A stretch of DNA of 52,488 bases from Pseudomonas fuscovaginae SE-1 (GTDB lineage Bacteria; Pseudomonadota; Gammaproteobacteria; Pseudomonadales; Pseudomonadaceae), in NCBI RefSeq assembly GCF_000364705.1, contig NZ_AQOH01000093.1, forward strand, positions 1-52,488. The letters are read 5' to 3'. The notes below the pieces were generated by a model. The model was not told where the DNA came from and made no database searches. It saw only the letters and a list, made by a program, of their open reading frames with translations. The position numbers and the translations under genes were made by a program. Numbering within the stretch: position 1 is the stretch's first letter; every line of letters starts with the position of its first letter. Positions 44,456 through 52,488 of the stretch are shown piece by piece.

Positions 44456-44562
44456 GATCGTTCCCACGCTCCGCGTGGGAACGCCTCTCTGGACGCTCGG
44501 CGTCCGTTCTTGTGACGCGCAGCGTCACGGGTTGCATTCCCACGCGGAGCGTGGGAACGATC
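44456..44562. repeat. Composite hairpin repeat, copy C
   Basis: A full copy with 29-nt outer arms (44456-44484 and 44534-44562) and both inner hairpins, closely matching copy A at 4065-4171. It lies between the convergent trmB and DUF3392 genes and may serve both as a terminator. Confidence 0.88.
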
Positions 44563-44587
44563 AAAGGGTGTGTGAATACAGGCGCAG

Positions 44588-44911
44588 TCAGCGCCGATCC
44601 GCCACCACCCCGATCAGGATCAACACCACCAGCAGCACCGGCGCCAGGCTGTAGTTGTTGAACTGGCTCAACCCGCGCACCACCCAGGGCGTGGCGTAGA
44701 TCAACGCCAGGCCGCTGCCGATCATGCACAGCAGGGCCATCAGTGGTACGCGCAGGGCGCCGGCGATGCTGCCCAGGCGCTGGTCGACCCAGGCCTTGAT
44801 ATCCGCACCGAACAAAACCAGCAGGCATCCCACCAGCGCCAGGGATATTTCCGAGAGGTTGCTGCGACTCCAGCGCGATACCGTGGCAAGCAGGCCGAGT
44901 ATCAGGTCCAT
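44588..44911 (-). CDS. DUF3392 membrane protein
   Basis: A 107-residue inner-membrane protein with three hydrophobic segments (about 22-38, 52-74 and 86-103). The N-terminus MDLILGLLATVSRWSRSNLS matches the DUF3392 family. Function is unknown. It lies nine bases after hemW on the same strand, so it is the last gene of the metX-metW-DUF4426-rdgB-hemW series. Confidence 0.85.
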   Translation of the reverse strand: MDLILGLLATVSRWSRSNLSEISLALVGCLLVLFGADIKAWVDQRLGSIAGALRVPLMALLCMIGSGLALIYATPWVVRGLSQFNNYSLAPVLLVVLILIGVVADRR

Positions 44912-44920
44912 GGGGTTTCC

Positions 44921-46123
44921 TTAGGTCAAAAAATGTTGCAGCAGGTCATTGAGAAACAGTTGTCCGCGGGCGGTCGCCACCAGACGTGTCGGTTCGACCT
45001 GCAACAGGCCGCTTTGTTCGGCCTCGGCCCGACCTTCGTTCAAACTGTCGAGACTGAGCCCGGTGCGCTGGGTGAACAAGGTCGCGTCGACGCCCTCGGT
45101 CAGACGCAGGGCGTTCATCAGGAACTCGAACGGCAGTTCGTCGTTCTCCAGTGCCTTTTCCCCGGCCTGGAACTGCTTGGCCGGATTCAGGTAGTCCTTG
45201 GGCAGGCGGGTCTTCCAGGTACGCACGCTGCGTCCGTCCGGATGGCTGAGCTTGCCGTGGGCGCCGGCACCGATGCCGATGAAATCGCCGAAGCTCCAGT
45301 AATTCAGGTTGTGCCGCGCCGCCCGGCCGGGCTGGGCGTAGGCCGACACCTCGTACTGGGCGTAGCCGTGCTCGGCCAGCAGGGCCTGGCCGGCTTCCTG
45401 AATGTCCCACAGGGTGTCGTCTTCCGGTAGCGTTGGCGGCTGGTTCCAGAACACCGTGTTCGGTTCCAGGGTCAGTTGGTACCAGGACAGGTGCGTCGGC
45501 TGCAAGGCGATGGCCTGGCGCAGGTCGCCCAGAGCGTCCTCCAGGGACTGGTCGGGCAGGCCGTGCATCAGGTCCAGGTTGAAGTTGTCGAAGCCGGCCT
45601 GGCGGGCCATGTCCGCCGCCCGCACGGCTTCACCGCCGGTGTGGATGCGGCCCAGGGCCTTGAGCTTGTCTTCCTGGAAACTCTGGATACCGATCGACAG
45701 GCGATTGATGCCCAACTGCCGGTAGGCGGTGAACTTCTCCTGTTCGAAGGTTCCGGGGTTGGCTTCCAGGGTGATCTCGATGTCGGCGGCGAACGCAATG
45801 CGTGCCTCGACGCCCTTGAGCAACCGCCCCAGTGCCTGCGGGCTGAACAGGCTGGGCGTACCGCCGCCGAAGAAGATCGAACTCAGCTCACGGCCATAGG
45901 CGGCTGGCAGGTCGTGTTCGAGGTCGGCCAGCAACGCGTCGACGTACTCTTCTTCCGGCAGCTCGGGGCTGGCGGCATGGGAGTTGAAGTCGCAGTAGGG
46001 GCACTTGCGCACGCACCAGGGGATATGGATGTACAGCGCCAGGGGCGGCAACTGCGGCAAGGCCGCCCGAGGAGGTTGCGTGCCGCCGTGGATCAGCGGC
46101 AACGCGGGGGAAGTCCGGGTCAT
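44921..46123 (-). CDS. hemW: Radical SAM heme chaperone HemW
   Basis: A 400-residue radical SAM protein related to coproporphyrinogen dehydrogenase. The cluster motif is [10 protein letters not shown] (CxxxCxxC), followed by [12 protein letters not shown] (SAM site), LEANPGTFE and [13 protein letters not shown]. HemW binds haem and passes it to respiratory enzymes rather than acting as HemN; older annotation as HemN-like is less accurate. It overlaps rdgB by four bases. Confidence 0.93.
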   Translation of the reverse strand: MTRTSPALPLIHGGTQPPRAALPQLPPLALYIHIPWCVRKCPYCDFNSHAASPELPEEEYVDALLADLEHDLPAAYGRELSSIFFGGGTPSLFSPQALGRLLKGVEARIAFAADIEITLEANPGTFEQEKFTAYRQLGINRLSIGIQSFQEDKLKALGRIHTGGEAVRAADMARQAGFDNFNLDLMHGLPDQSLEDALGDLRQAIALQPTHLSWYQLTLEPNTVFWNQPPTLPEDDTLWDIQEAGQALLAEHGYAQYEVSAYAQPGRAARHNLNYWSFGDFIGIGAGAHGKLSHPDGRSVRTWKTRLPKDYLNPAKQFQAGEKALENDELPFEFLMNALRLTEGVDATLFTQRTGLSLDSLNEGRAEAEQSGLLQVEPTRLVATARGQLFLNDLLQHFLT

Positions 46124-46713
46124 TTCAGGCCCAGGCGTTGCCGCAGCAGGACCATGGCGCGGGCGCGATGGCTGAGCTGGTTCTTTTCCACGGGGCTCAG
46201 TTCGGCGCTGGAGCAGTCGCGTTCCGGTACCCAGAACAGCGGGTCGTAGCCGAAGCCGTGCTCACCGCTGGCGGCGGTGAGGATGCGACCGTGCCAGAGG
46301 CCTTCGCAGAGGATCGGCAGCGGGTCGTCGGCGTGGCGGACCAGGGCCAGCACGCAGACGAACTGCGCGCCGCGTTCCGCCTCGGGAACGTCCTTGAGCG
46401 CTTCGAGCAGCTTGGCATTGTTCGCCGCGTCGCCCTTGCCGTCGGCATAGCGGGCCGAATAGATGCCCGGTGCGCCACCGAGGAAATCCACCGCCAGGCC
46501 CGAGTCGTCGGCCAGCGCCGGGAGGCCTGAGATACGGGCGGCGTTGCGGGCCTTGAGGATGGCGTTTTCGACGAACGACAGGCCGGTCTCCTCCGGCTCG
46601 ACGCTGCTGAACTCGCCGATCGAGCGCAGGTGCACCGACTCGCCGAGCATTGCCTGCAGTTCCTTGAGTTTGCCAGCGTTATGGCTGGCCAGTACCAACT
46701 GGGTGAAATTCAT
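46120..46713 (-). CDS. rdgB: XTP/dITP pyrophosphatase (Ham1/RdgB)
   Basis: A 197-residue enzyme hydrolysing ITP, dITP and XTP to keep deaminated purines out of nucleic acids. It begins [19 protein letters not shown] (SHNxxKxxE motif) and has [19 protein letters not shown] and [12 protein letters not shown]. Two ATG codons are adjacent (46716 and 46713); either is possible. Starts and stops overlap both neighbours, so it is translationally coupled to the DUF4426 and hemW genes. Confidence 0.95.
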   Translation of the reverse strand: MNFTQLVLASHNAGKLKELQAMLGESVHLRSIGEFSSVEPEETGLSFVENAILKARNAARISGLPALADDSGLAVDFLGGAPGIYSARYADGKGDAANNAKLLEALKDVPEAERGAQFVCVLALVRHADDPLPILCEGLWHGRILTAASGEHGFGYDPLFWVPERDCSSAELSPVEKNQLSHRARAMVLLRQRLGLK

Positions 46714-47147
46714 CATTCGCCTGGGAAAAGCTCCTGGTTGAAGCTGAAGGTATGGGTCTGCCCGCCGCTGGTGACCGCGATCTCGAAGGTGCGGTTTTCC
46801 TGCTGGGGCACCGGGAACTGGGCGATGTAGTAGATCCCGCCCTGTTCGGTGATCTGCTTGAAGGTGAGTGGCAGGCTCTTGTGGGTCAGGTCCTTGACGG
46901 CACCGCTGACCTGGGCCACCACCGGCTTGCCGGCCTTGACTACCGAGACGTTGATCACGCCCTGGTTCTTGCTGCGTACCAACTCGGTCGCCTTGGCGAT
47001 GTCCGGCTGCAGGTAGGTGGAGTTGAACGTGTTGTAGTGCACGGTGATATCACCGAACACTTCCTGGCGCTCGCCCTTGATGGCGTCGGCGGCCATCGCC
47101 GACACTCCCAGGCAGGCACTCAACAGGAAAACCGCCAGACGTCCCAT
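46713..47147 (-). CDS. DUF4426 periplasmic protein
   Basis: A 144-residue exported protein of the DUF4426 family. The signal peptide is [20 protein letters not shown], then a beta-rich domain ([20 protein letters not shown]). ATG 47147 is chosen because AGGAGG lies six bases upstream; ATG 47153 overlaps that site. It sits in the conserved metW-DUF4426-rdgB order of Pseudomonas. Function is unknown. Confidence 0.85.
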   Translation of the reverse strand: MGRLAVFLLSACLGVSAMAADAIKGERQEVFGDITVHYNTFNSTYLQPDIAKATELVRSKNQGVINVSVVKAGKPVVAQVSGAVKDLTHKSLPLTFKQITEQGGIYYIAQFPVPQQENRTFEIAVTSGGQTHTFSFNQELFPGE

Positions 47148-47173
47148 GATCATCCTCCTCGCACTCAACTGAT

Positions 47174-47794
47174 TTATACCGCGATCCGGTGTTCCTGCAG
47201 GCCGGGGCTGCTGACGCGGTAGATACCGATCTCTCCCAACAGATTAGGCCATAGCTTACTGGCCCACCCGTGGCGGTGCTGTTGATCCACGGCAAGCCGG
47301 TCGATGACCTTGGCCTGGCGCTCGCGGCACAGTTCCTCGAAGTCCTCGAAGGTGCAGAAGTGGATGTTCGGCGTGTTGTACCAGGTGTACGGCAGGAACT
47401 CCGAAACCGGCATGCGGCCCTTGCTCGCCAGGTACCAGCGACAGCGCCAGTGGCCGAAGTTGGGGAAGGTGATGATGCATTGGCGGCCGACCCGGAGCAT
47501 CTCATCGAGGATCTTGTCCGGGTAGTGCACGGCCTGCAGGGCCTGGGTCATGACCACGATATCGAAGCTGTTGCTGGCGAAGTTGCCCAGGCCCTTGTCC
47601 AGGTCCTGCTCGATGACGTTGATGCCCTTGGCCACGCAGGCGGCGATGTTGTCGGCGTCGTTTTCCAGGCCGTAGCCGGTGACCTGCTTGTGGTCGCGCA
47701 GCCAGCTCAGCAGTTCGCCATCGCCGCAGCCGAGATCGAGCACGCGGCTGCCGGCGGGGATCCAGTCTTGGATGATTTCCAGGTCGGCTCTCAT
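47174..47794 (-). CDS. metW: Methionine biosynthesis protein MetW
   Basis: A 206-residue methyltransferase-fold protein. SAM-binding motif is VLDLGCGDGELLSWLRD, followed by NVIEQDLDKGLGNF and RVGRQCIITFPNFGHWRCR. MetW acts with MetX in acylation of homoserine; in Pseudomonas the MetX-MetW pair is required for the methionine route. It starts seven bases after the metX stop. Confidence 0.94.
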   Translation of the reverse strand: MRADLEIIQDWIPAGSRVLDLGCGDGELLSWLRDHKQVTGYGLENDADNIAACVAKGINVIEQDLDKGLGNFASNSFDIVVMTQALQAVHYPDKILDEMLRVGRQCIITFPNFGHWRCRWYLASKGRMPVSEFLPYTWYNTPNIHFCTFEDFEELCRERQAKVIDRLAVDQQHRHGWASKLWPNLLGEIGIYRVSSPGLQEHRIAV

Positions 47795-47801
47795 GGCGTC
47801 C

Positions 47802-48941
47802 TCACAGGGTAATCCGGTTCATATAGTGGCCGAACGCCTGCAAGTAACGCGGGATCGGAATCAGGAAGGCGTCGTGGCCCTGTGGTGCGTCGATTTCCAG
47901 ATAGCAGACGTCCTTGCGCGCGGCCATCAGGGCATCGACCACTTCCCGCGAGCGGGCCGGGGAGAAGCGCCAGTCGGTGGTGAAGGACATGACGCAGAAG
48001 CTGGCCTTGGCGCCGGCGAAAGTCTTCGCCAGGTCGTTGTCGAAGTTCGCCGCCGGGTCGAAGTAGTCCAGCGCCTTGGTCATCACCAGGTAGGTGTTGG
48101 CATCGAAGCGCCCGGAGAATTCCTCGCCCTGGTAGCGCAGGTAGCTTTCGACCTGGAACTCGACGCTGTGGAAGTCGTAGTTGAGCTTGTCGCTCTTGAG
48201 CCCGCGGCCGAATTTCTCGCCCATGGAATCGTCGGACAGGTAGGTGATATGCCCGACCATCCTTGCCAGCATCAGCCCGCGCTTGGGGATCACGCCGTGC
48301 TCCTGGAACGAACCGCCGTGGAATTCGGGGTCGGTGAGGATCGCCTGGCGCGCCACTTCGTTGAAGGCGATGTTCTGTGCCGACAGCTTGGGCGCCGAAG
48401 CGATCGCTACACAGTGACGCACGCGATCCGGGTAGGTGATGGTCCACTGCATGGCCTGCATGCCGCCGAGGCTGCCGCCGACCACCGCCGCCCACTGGCC
48501 GATGCCCAGGCGATCGGCGAGGCGGGCCTGGCTGTGTACCCAGTCTTCCACGGTCAGCACCGGGAAGTCGGCGCCGAAGGGCTTGCCGGTCTCCGGGTTG
48601 ATGCTGCTCGGGCCGGTGGAGCCGTTGCAGCCGCCGAGGTTGTTCAGGCTGACCACGAAGAACCTGTTGGTGTCGATCGGCTTGCCGGGGCCGATGCAGC
48701 TGTCCCACCAGCCGGGCTTGCGGTCGTCGGGGCTGTGATAGCCCGCCGCGTGATGGTGGCCGGACAGGGCGTGACAGATCAGCACCGCGTTGCTCGCCGT
48801 GGCGTTGAGGCTGCCGTAGGTTTCATAGATCAGGTCGTAGGCCGGCAGGGAGCGACCGCAGGCCAGGGCCAGGGGCTCGCTGAAGTGTGCCGTTTGCGGC
48901 ACGACCAGCCCGACGGAATCGTGGGGAAAGACAGTGGACAT
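47802..48941 (-). CDS. metX: Homoserine O-succinyl/acetyltransferase MetX
   Basis: A 379-residue alpha/beta-hydrolase-fold acyltransferase, the first committed step from homoserine to methionine. The nucleophile is in [12 protein letters not shown]. Upstream are [15 protein letters not shown] and the substrate segment [15 protein letters not shown]; the Asp and His of the triad lie near the C-terminus (APQGHDAFL). Acyl-donor preference cannot be settled here; in Pseudomonas it is thought to be succinyl-CoA. First gene of the operon to metW. Confidence 0.94.
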   Translation of the reverse strand: MSTVFPHDSVGLVVPQTAHFSEPLALACGRSLPAYDLIYETYGSLNATASNAVLICHALSGHHHAAGYHSPDDRKPGWWDSCIGPGKPIDTNRFFVVSLNNLGGCNGSTGPSSINPETGKPFGADFPVLTVEDWVHSQARLADRLGIGQWAAVVGGSLGGMQAMQWTITYPDRVRHCVAIASAPKLSAQNIAFNEVARQAILTDPEFHGGSFQEHGVIPKRGLMLARMVGHITYLSDDSMGEKFGRGLKSDKLNYDFHSVEFQVESYLRYQGEEFSGRFDANTYLVMTKALDYFDPAANFDNDLAKTFAGAKASFCVMSFTTDWRFSPARSREVVDALMAARKDVCYLEIDAPQGHDAFLIPIPRYLQAFGHYMNRITL

Positions 48942-49040
48942 CGACCCTGCTCACGCTTGAATGAGGCGTAAGTCTAATGAGCGGGGGGATCAGCGGCAAG
49001 CGAAGGCCTGCGTGGCGAGCCCATTTGGGGGGAGCGGTCC

Positions 49041-49202
49041 TGTGGCGAGCGGGCTTGTCGGGGCGCCGCACCGCCGCGTTCGGCTGCGAAGCAGTCGTAA
49101 ACCAGTCGTCTCGGTCTGCCTGGTAGAATGAGTTCGCTGATTTTAGGATCGCTTCGCGACCCAGCGCGGCGATGCGGCGCCCCGACAAGCCCGCTCGCCA
49201 CA
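49041..49202. repeat. REPIN with perfect 30-bp arms
   Basis: Arms at 49041-49070 and 49173-49202 are exact reverse complements, starting and ending with TGTGGCGAGCGGGC. The pairing extends a few bases inward with one mismatch. A lone half-element (GTGGCGAGCCC) lies at about 49012. It fills the gap between yggT and metX, both on the minus strand, and probably terminates or insulates. Confidence 0.9.
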
Positions 49203-49211
49203 ATTACCTCA

Positions 49212-49802
49212 TCAGATCAGGCGGAACAGCACTTCAGGCATGCCGCTCATCACCGCCAGCGGCGGAATCACGTAGCTCTGCAGCAGCTGGATCACCAGGA
49301 ACGCCAGGATCGGCGAGATATCCAGGCCGCCCAGGTTCGGCACGATCTTGCGGAACGGCGCCAGCACCGGCTCGCTGATCTGGTACACCAGCTCGGCCGC
49401 CGGGCTGTGGCTGCTCGGGGCGACCCAGGAGAGGATCACGCTGATGATCATGGCGAAGAAGAACACCTTGAGGAACAGCGAGGTGACGCCAATGATCGCC
49501 CAGATCAGCAGGTAGGCGATGTTGCCGGTCACGCCATAGCTGAGCAGCAGGATCACCGCCATCAGCAGCATCTGCACGATGATCGCCAGCACCAGCGAGG
49601 ACATGTCCAGGCCGAACAGGCTCGGGATGATCCGGCGCATCGGCTTGAGCAAGGGCTGGGTGGCCTTGACGGTGAACTGGCAGAGCGGGTTGTAGAAATT
49701 GGCCCGTACCAGTTGCAGGATGAAACGCAGCAGAACCACCAGCAGATACAGGCTGCCCAGGGTCTGGATGACGAAGATGGCAGCGCTATTGAGTGCAAAC
49801 AT
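49212..49802 (-). CDS. yggT: YggT-family membrane protein
   Basis: A 196-residue inner-membrane protein with two YggT repeats, each of two helices with a PxRxxxP-like element: PLLKPMRRIIPSLFGLD in the first, PVLAPFRKIVPNLGGLD in the second. Proposed roles include osmotic adaptation and membrane protein organisation, none certain. It lies 17 bp after proC, in the conserved yggS-proC-yggT order. Confidence 0.92.
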   Translation of the reverse strand: MFALNSAAIFVIQTLGSLYLLVVLLRFILQLVRANFYNPLCQFTVKATQPLLKPMRRIIPSLFGLDMSSLVLAIIVQMLLMAVILLLSYGVTGNIAYLLIWAIIGVTSLFLKVFFFAMIISVILSWVAPSSHSPAAELVYQISEPVLAPFRKIVPNLGGLDISPILAFLVIQLLQSYVIPPLAVMSGMPEVLFRLI

Positions 49803-49819
49803 CAGTATTCCCCCGAAAG

Positions 49820-50638
49820 TTACTGACCGAGCTGCTCGGCCATTTCGGCCGAACGCTGGGCGGCGGCGGCAAGCGCCTTGTCTACCAGAGCGTCGAAGCC
49901 GCCGGCCTGGAAGGTCTTGATCGCCGCTTCCGTGGTGCCGGCCGGGGAGGTCACCCGACGGCGCAGTTCGGCGGCATCCACGTCGCTGGCGACGGCCATG
50001 TGGGCGGCGCCCAGCGCGGTCTGCTGGCTCAGTTGGGTGGCGATTTCACGCGGCAGGCCGAGCTTCTCGCCGGCGGCGGTCATGGCCTCGATCAGCAGGA
50101 AGAAGTACGCCGGGCCGCTGCCCGATACCGCCGTGACCGCGTCCAGTTGCCGCTCTTCGTCCAGCCACAGGGCCGAGCCGACGGCCGACAGCAGGGTCTG
50201 GGCCTGCTGGCGCTGTTCGGCGGAGACCTGGCGCGTGGCGTACAGGCCGCTGACACCCTTGCGCAGCAGCGACGGCGTGTTGGGCATGCAACGCACCACC
50301 GGCTGCTCGCCAAGCCAGTTGTTCAGGCTGGCACAGGTGATACCGGCGGCGATCGACACCACCAACTGGTTGGGCTCGAGGCTGGGGCGCAGGGCTTCGC
50401 ACACGGCCTTCATGGCCTGTGGCTTGACCGCCAGCACCACGACGTCGGCGCCCTGGACGGCCTCGGCGTTGTCGGCGAACACGTCGATGCCGTGTTCGGC
50501 CGCCACCCGCGCGCGGGTCTCGGCGCCCGGATCGCTGGCGCGAATCAGGGCGGCATCCAGGCCTTCGGCACGCAGACCGCCGATCAGGCTGGCAGCCATG
50601 TTGCCGGCGCCGATGAAGGTGATTCGATTCTTGCTCAT
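49820..50638 (-). CDS. proC: Pyrroline-5-carboxylate reductase
   Basis: A 272-residue NAD(P)H-dependent reductase for the last step of proline synthesis. Rossmann motif ITFIGAGNMAASLIGGL is at the N-terminus. VSIAAGITCASLNNWLG and the C-terminal signature VSGSGPAYFFLLIEAM with SPAGTTEAAIKTFQ are present. It starts 32 bp after yggS. Confidence 0.96.
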   Translation of the reverse strand: MSKNRITFIGAGNMAASLIGGLRAEGLDAALIRASDPGAETRARVAAEHGIDVFADNAEAVQGADVVVLAVKPQAMKAVCEALRPSLEPNQLVVSIAAGITCASLNNWLGEQPVVRCMPNTPSLLRKGVSGLYATRQVSAEQRQQAQTLLSAVGSALWLDEERQLDAVTAVSGSGPAYFFLLIEAMTAAGEKLGLPREIATQLSQQTALGAAHMAVASDVDAAELRRRVTSPAGTTEAAIKTFQAGGFDALVDKALAAAAQRSAEMAEQLGQ

Positions 50639-50670
50639 GAAGGATCCTTGGAAAGAGAGTGTGGGCCCTT

Positions 50671-51357
50671 TCAGGCCTGGCCGTAGTCGCGGGCGCCAAA
50701 CAGGGCGGTACCGATCCGCACCCAGGTGGCGCCTTGGGCAATGGCCGACTCGAGGTCATGGCTCATGCCCATGGAAAGTGTGTCGAGCGGCAGGTCGAGG
50801 CTGTTCTGCAAGGTTCGCACGGTGGCGAACGCGGCGTCTTGTGCGGCACGCTCTTGGGTGGGTTCGGGGATCGCCATCAGGCCGCGCAGCACCAGGTTCG
50901 GCAGGGCGCCGATGGCGGCGGCCAGGGCCGGCAGGTCGGCCGGGGCGCAGCCGGACTTGCTGGCCTCGCCACTGACGTTGACCTGGATGCAGATGTTCAG
51001 CGGTGGCAGGTTGGCCGGGCGTTGTTCTGACAGGCGTTGTGCGATTTTCAGGCGATCCACGGAGTGCACCCAGTCGAAATGCTCGGCAATGGCACGAGTC
51101 TTGTTCGATTGAATGGGGCCGATAAAGTGCCAACTCAAGGGCAGGTCGGTCAATTCGGCCTGCTTGCCGAGAGCTTCCTGCAGGTAGTTCTCGCCGAAAT
51201 CCCGGATGCCCGCGGCATGGGCTTCGCGAATGGCGGCAGCGGGCTTGGTCTTGCTCACGGCAAGCAGGTGGACGTCGGCGCCATCGCGGCCGGCGGCCTG
51301 GGCGGCGGCGCGGATACGGGCTGCAACGGAGGCAATGTTGTCTGCTATCGTGGTCAT
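50671..51357 (-). CDS. yggS: PLP homeostasis protein YggS/PLPBP
   Basis: A 228-residue fold-type III pyridoxal-phosphate-binding protein. The PLP lysine is in HLLAVSKTKPAAAIREA, followed by DFGENYLQEA, WHFIGPIQSNKTRAI and the phosphate-binding SMGMSHDLESAIAQGATWVR. It buffers PLP and affects amino-acid pools rather than catalysing a known reaction. Divergent from pilT, with 56 bp between the starts. Confidence 0.95.
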   Translation of the reverse strand: MTTIADNIASVAARIRAAAQAAGRDGADVHLLAVSKTKPAAAIREAHAAGIRDFGENYLQEALGKQAELTDLPLSWHFIGPIQSNKTRAIAEHFDWVHSVDRLKIAQRLSEQRPANLPPLNICIQVNVSGEASKSGCAPADLPALAAAIGALPNLVLRGLMAIPEPTQERAAQDAAFATVRTLQNSLDLPLDTLSMGMSHDLESAIAQGATWVRIGTALFGARDYGQA

Positions 51358-51413
51358 TCAATCTCGCCCGCAGTTCAAAGGTCTGCGGCATTCTACCTGT
51401 ATTGGGGAGTCTC

Positions 51414-52448
51414 ATGGATATCACCGAGCTGCTGGCCTTTAGCGCCAAACAGGGCGCGTCGGACTTGCACCTCTCGGCCGGGTTGCCGCCCATGATCCGG
51501 GTCGACGGCGATGTGCGGCGGATCAACCTGCCAGCACTTGACCACAAGCAGGTCCATGACCTGATCTACGACATCATGAATGACCGCCAGCGCAAGGATT
51601 ACGAGGAGTTTCTGGAGACCGACTTTTCCTTCGAGGTGCCGGGAGTTGCACGCTTCCGGGTCAACGCCTTCAATCAGAACCGTGGCGCGGGCGCGGTATT
51701 TCGCACCATCCCGTCGAAAGTCCTGACCATGGACGACCTGGGCATGGGCGAGGTGTTCCGCAAGATCACCGAGGTGCCTCGCGGCCTGGTGCTGGTGACC
51801 GGGCCGACCGGTTCGGGCAAGTCGACCACCCTGGCGGCGATGATCGACCACCTGAACAACAACCGGCACCACCATATCCTCACCATCGAGGACCCGATCG
51901 AATTCGTCCACGAGTCGAAGAAGTGCCTGGTCAACCAGCGCGAGGTGCACCGCGATACCCAGAGTTTCTCCGCCGCCTTGCGTTCAGCCCTGCGGGAAGA
52001 CCCGGACGTGATCCTGGTGGGTGAGATGCGCGACCTGGAAACCATCCGCCTGGCGCTGACCGCCGCCGAAACCGGGCACCTGGTGTTCGGCACCCTGCAC
52101 ACCACCTCGGCGGCGAAGACTATCGACCGGGTGGTCGACGTGTTCCCGGCGGAAGAGAAATCCATGGTCCGCTCGATGCTGTCCGAGTCGCTGCAGGCGG
52201 TGATTTCCCAGAGCCTGTTGAAGAAGATCGGTGGCGGGCGGGTGGCGGCCCACGAAATCATGCTGGGCACCCCGGCGATTCGCAACCTGATCCGCGAGGA
52301 CAAGGTGGCGCAGATGTACTCGGCGATCCAGACCGGCGGCTCCCTGGGCATGCAGACACTGGATATGTGCCTCAAGGATCTGCTGACCAAGGGGCTGATT
52401 GCCCGCGACAGCGCCCGGGAGAAGGCGAAGATCCCCGATAACTTCTAG
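51414..52448 (+). CDS. pilT: Type IV pilus retraction ATPase PilT
   Basis: A 344-residue hexameric ATPase at the base of the type IV pilus that powers depolymerisation and twitching motility. Walker A is TGPTGSGKST; the Asp box is in TIEDPIEFVH, Walker B is ILVGEMRDLET, and the His box is in TGHLVFGTLHT. The AIRNLIRE segment needed for retraction is present. ATG 51414 gives the standard length. No pilU follows before the window ends. Confidence 0.97.
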   Translation: MDITELLAFSAKQGASDLHLSAGLPPMIRVDGDVRRINLPALDHKQVHDLIYDIMNDRQRKDYEEFLETDFSFEVPGVARFRVNAFNQNRGAGAVFRTIPSKVLTMDDLGMGEVFRKITEVPRGLVLVTGPTGSGKSTTLAAMIDHLNNNRHHHILTIEDPIEFVHESKKCLVNQREVHRDTQSFSAALRSALREDPDVILVGEMRDLETIRLALTAAETGHLVFGTLHTTSAAKTIDRVVDVFPAEEKSMVRSMLSESLQAVISQSLLKKIGGGRVAAHEIMLGTPAIRNLIREDKVAQMYSAIQTGGSLGMQTLDMCLKDLLTKGLIARDSAREKAKIPDNF

Positions 52449-52488
52449 GCTCTGTCTGAAAAATCTTGATACTCGGTGATGCTGCGTT

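Noticed and set aside
44921..46123. Oxygen-independent coproporphyrinogen III dehydrogenase HemN
   Set aside because: Length of 400 residues, the [10 protein letters not shown] motif and the rdgB neighbourhood fit HemW; HemN is longer and has a fourth N-terminal cysteine in a CxxxCxxCxC motif.

Overview
The window reads as chromosomal DNA of a fluorescens-type Pseudomonas. Evidence is the high-GC codon use, the gene order (ftsY-ftsE-ftsX-rpoH, thiS-thiG-trmB-hemW-rdgB-metW-metX-yggT-proC-yggS/pilT), and REP-type palindromes with the GTGGCGAGCGGGC core typical of this group. Most of it is conserved housekeeping sequence. Accessory blocks sit in the left half.

Layout. 165-5955 is a phosphonate (2-aminoethylphosphonate type) uptake and catabolism operon: ABC ATPase, fused permease, binding protein, FAD amine oxidoreductase and an HD-domain mixed-valent diiron oxygenase. 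6144-10846 is a compact peptide-export cassette: a 54-residue peptide with a double-glycine-type leader, a HlyD-like adaptor, a C39-peptidase ABC exporter and an LpxL-like acyltransferase, the last three translationally coupled. 10866-17034 holds a DUF3482 GTPase and DUF2868 membrane protein pair, folA, a cystine symporter and a phosphorylcholine-phosphatase-like HAD enzyme. ilvD follows. 19126-21537 is a second small accessory unit on the minus strand: a 22-residue peptide with a strong ribosome binding site, a long hairpin, a SagB-type dehydrogenase and a Bcr/CflA-type MFS exporter. 21766-26359 holds rlmI, an HDOD protein, mutM, a small membrane protein, a ferredoxin and coaD.

26473-30948 is an alcohol/aldehyde oxidation locus (GMC oxidoreductase, Tat-exported partner, coniferyl-aldehyde-dehydrogenase-like enzyme) with a divergent TetR regulator and a palindromic operator candidate between them. 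30994-36363 carries a rhodanese, a YheT hydrolase, rsmD and a pair of M16 peptidases. 36719-40820 is ftsY-ftsE-ftsX-rpoH. 40884-41358 is a repeat-only island made of a 38-bp tandem repeat, a REPIN with a perfect 28-bp inverted repeat, and a 17-bp minisatellite. 41384-52448 is mtgA, a DUF423 protein, thiS, thiG, trmB, a DUF3392 protein, hemW, rdgB, a DUF4426 protein, metW, metX, yggT, proC, yggS and pilT.

The two small peptide-centred units are the best candidates for an undescribed system. The first joins a C39 exporter to a lipid A-type acyltransferase, suggesting either an acylated secreted peptide or membrane self-protection. The second pairs a 22-residue cysteine-free peptide with a SagB-type flavin dehydrogenase and an exporter, without any YcaO or radical SAM partner. 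The chemistry of both is inference. The peptides, motifs, overlaps and hairpins are visible in the sequence. I see no rRNA, tRNA, CRISPR array or complete insertion sequence.
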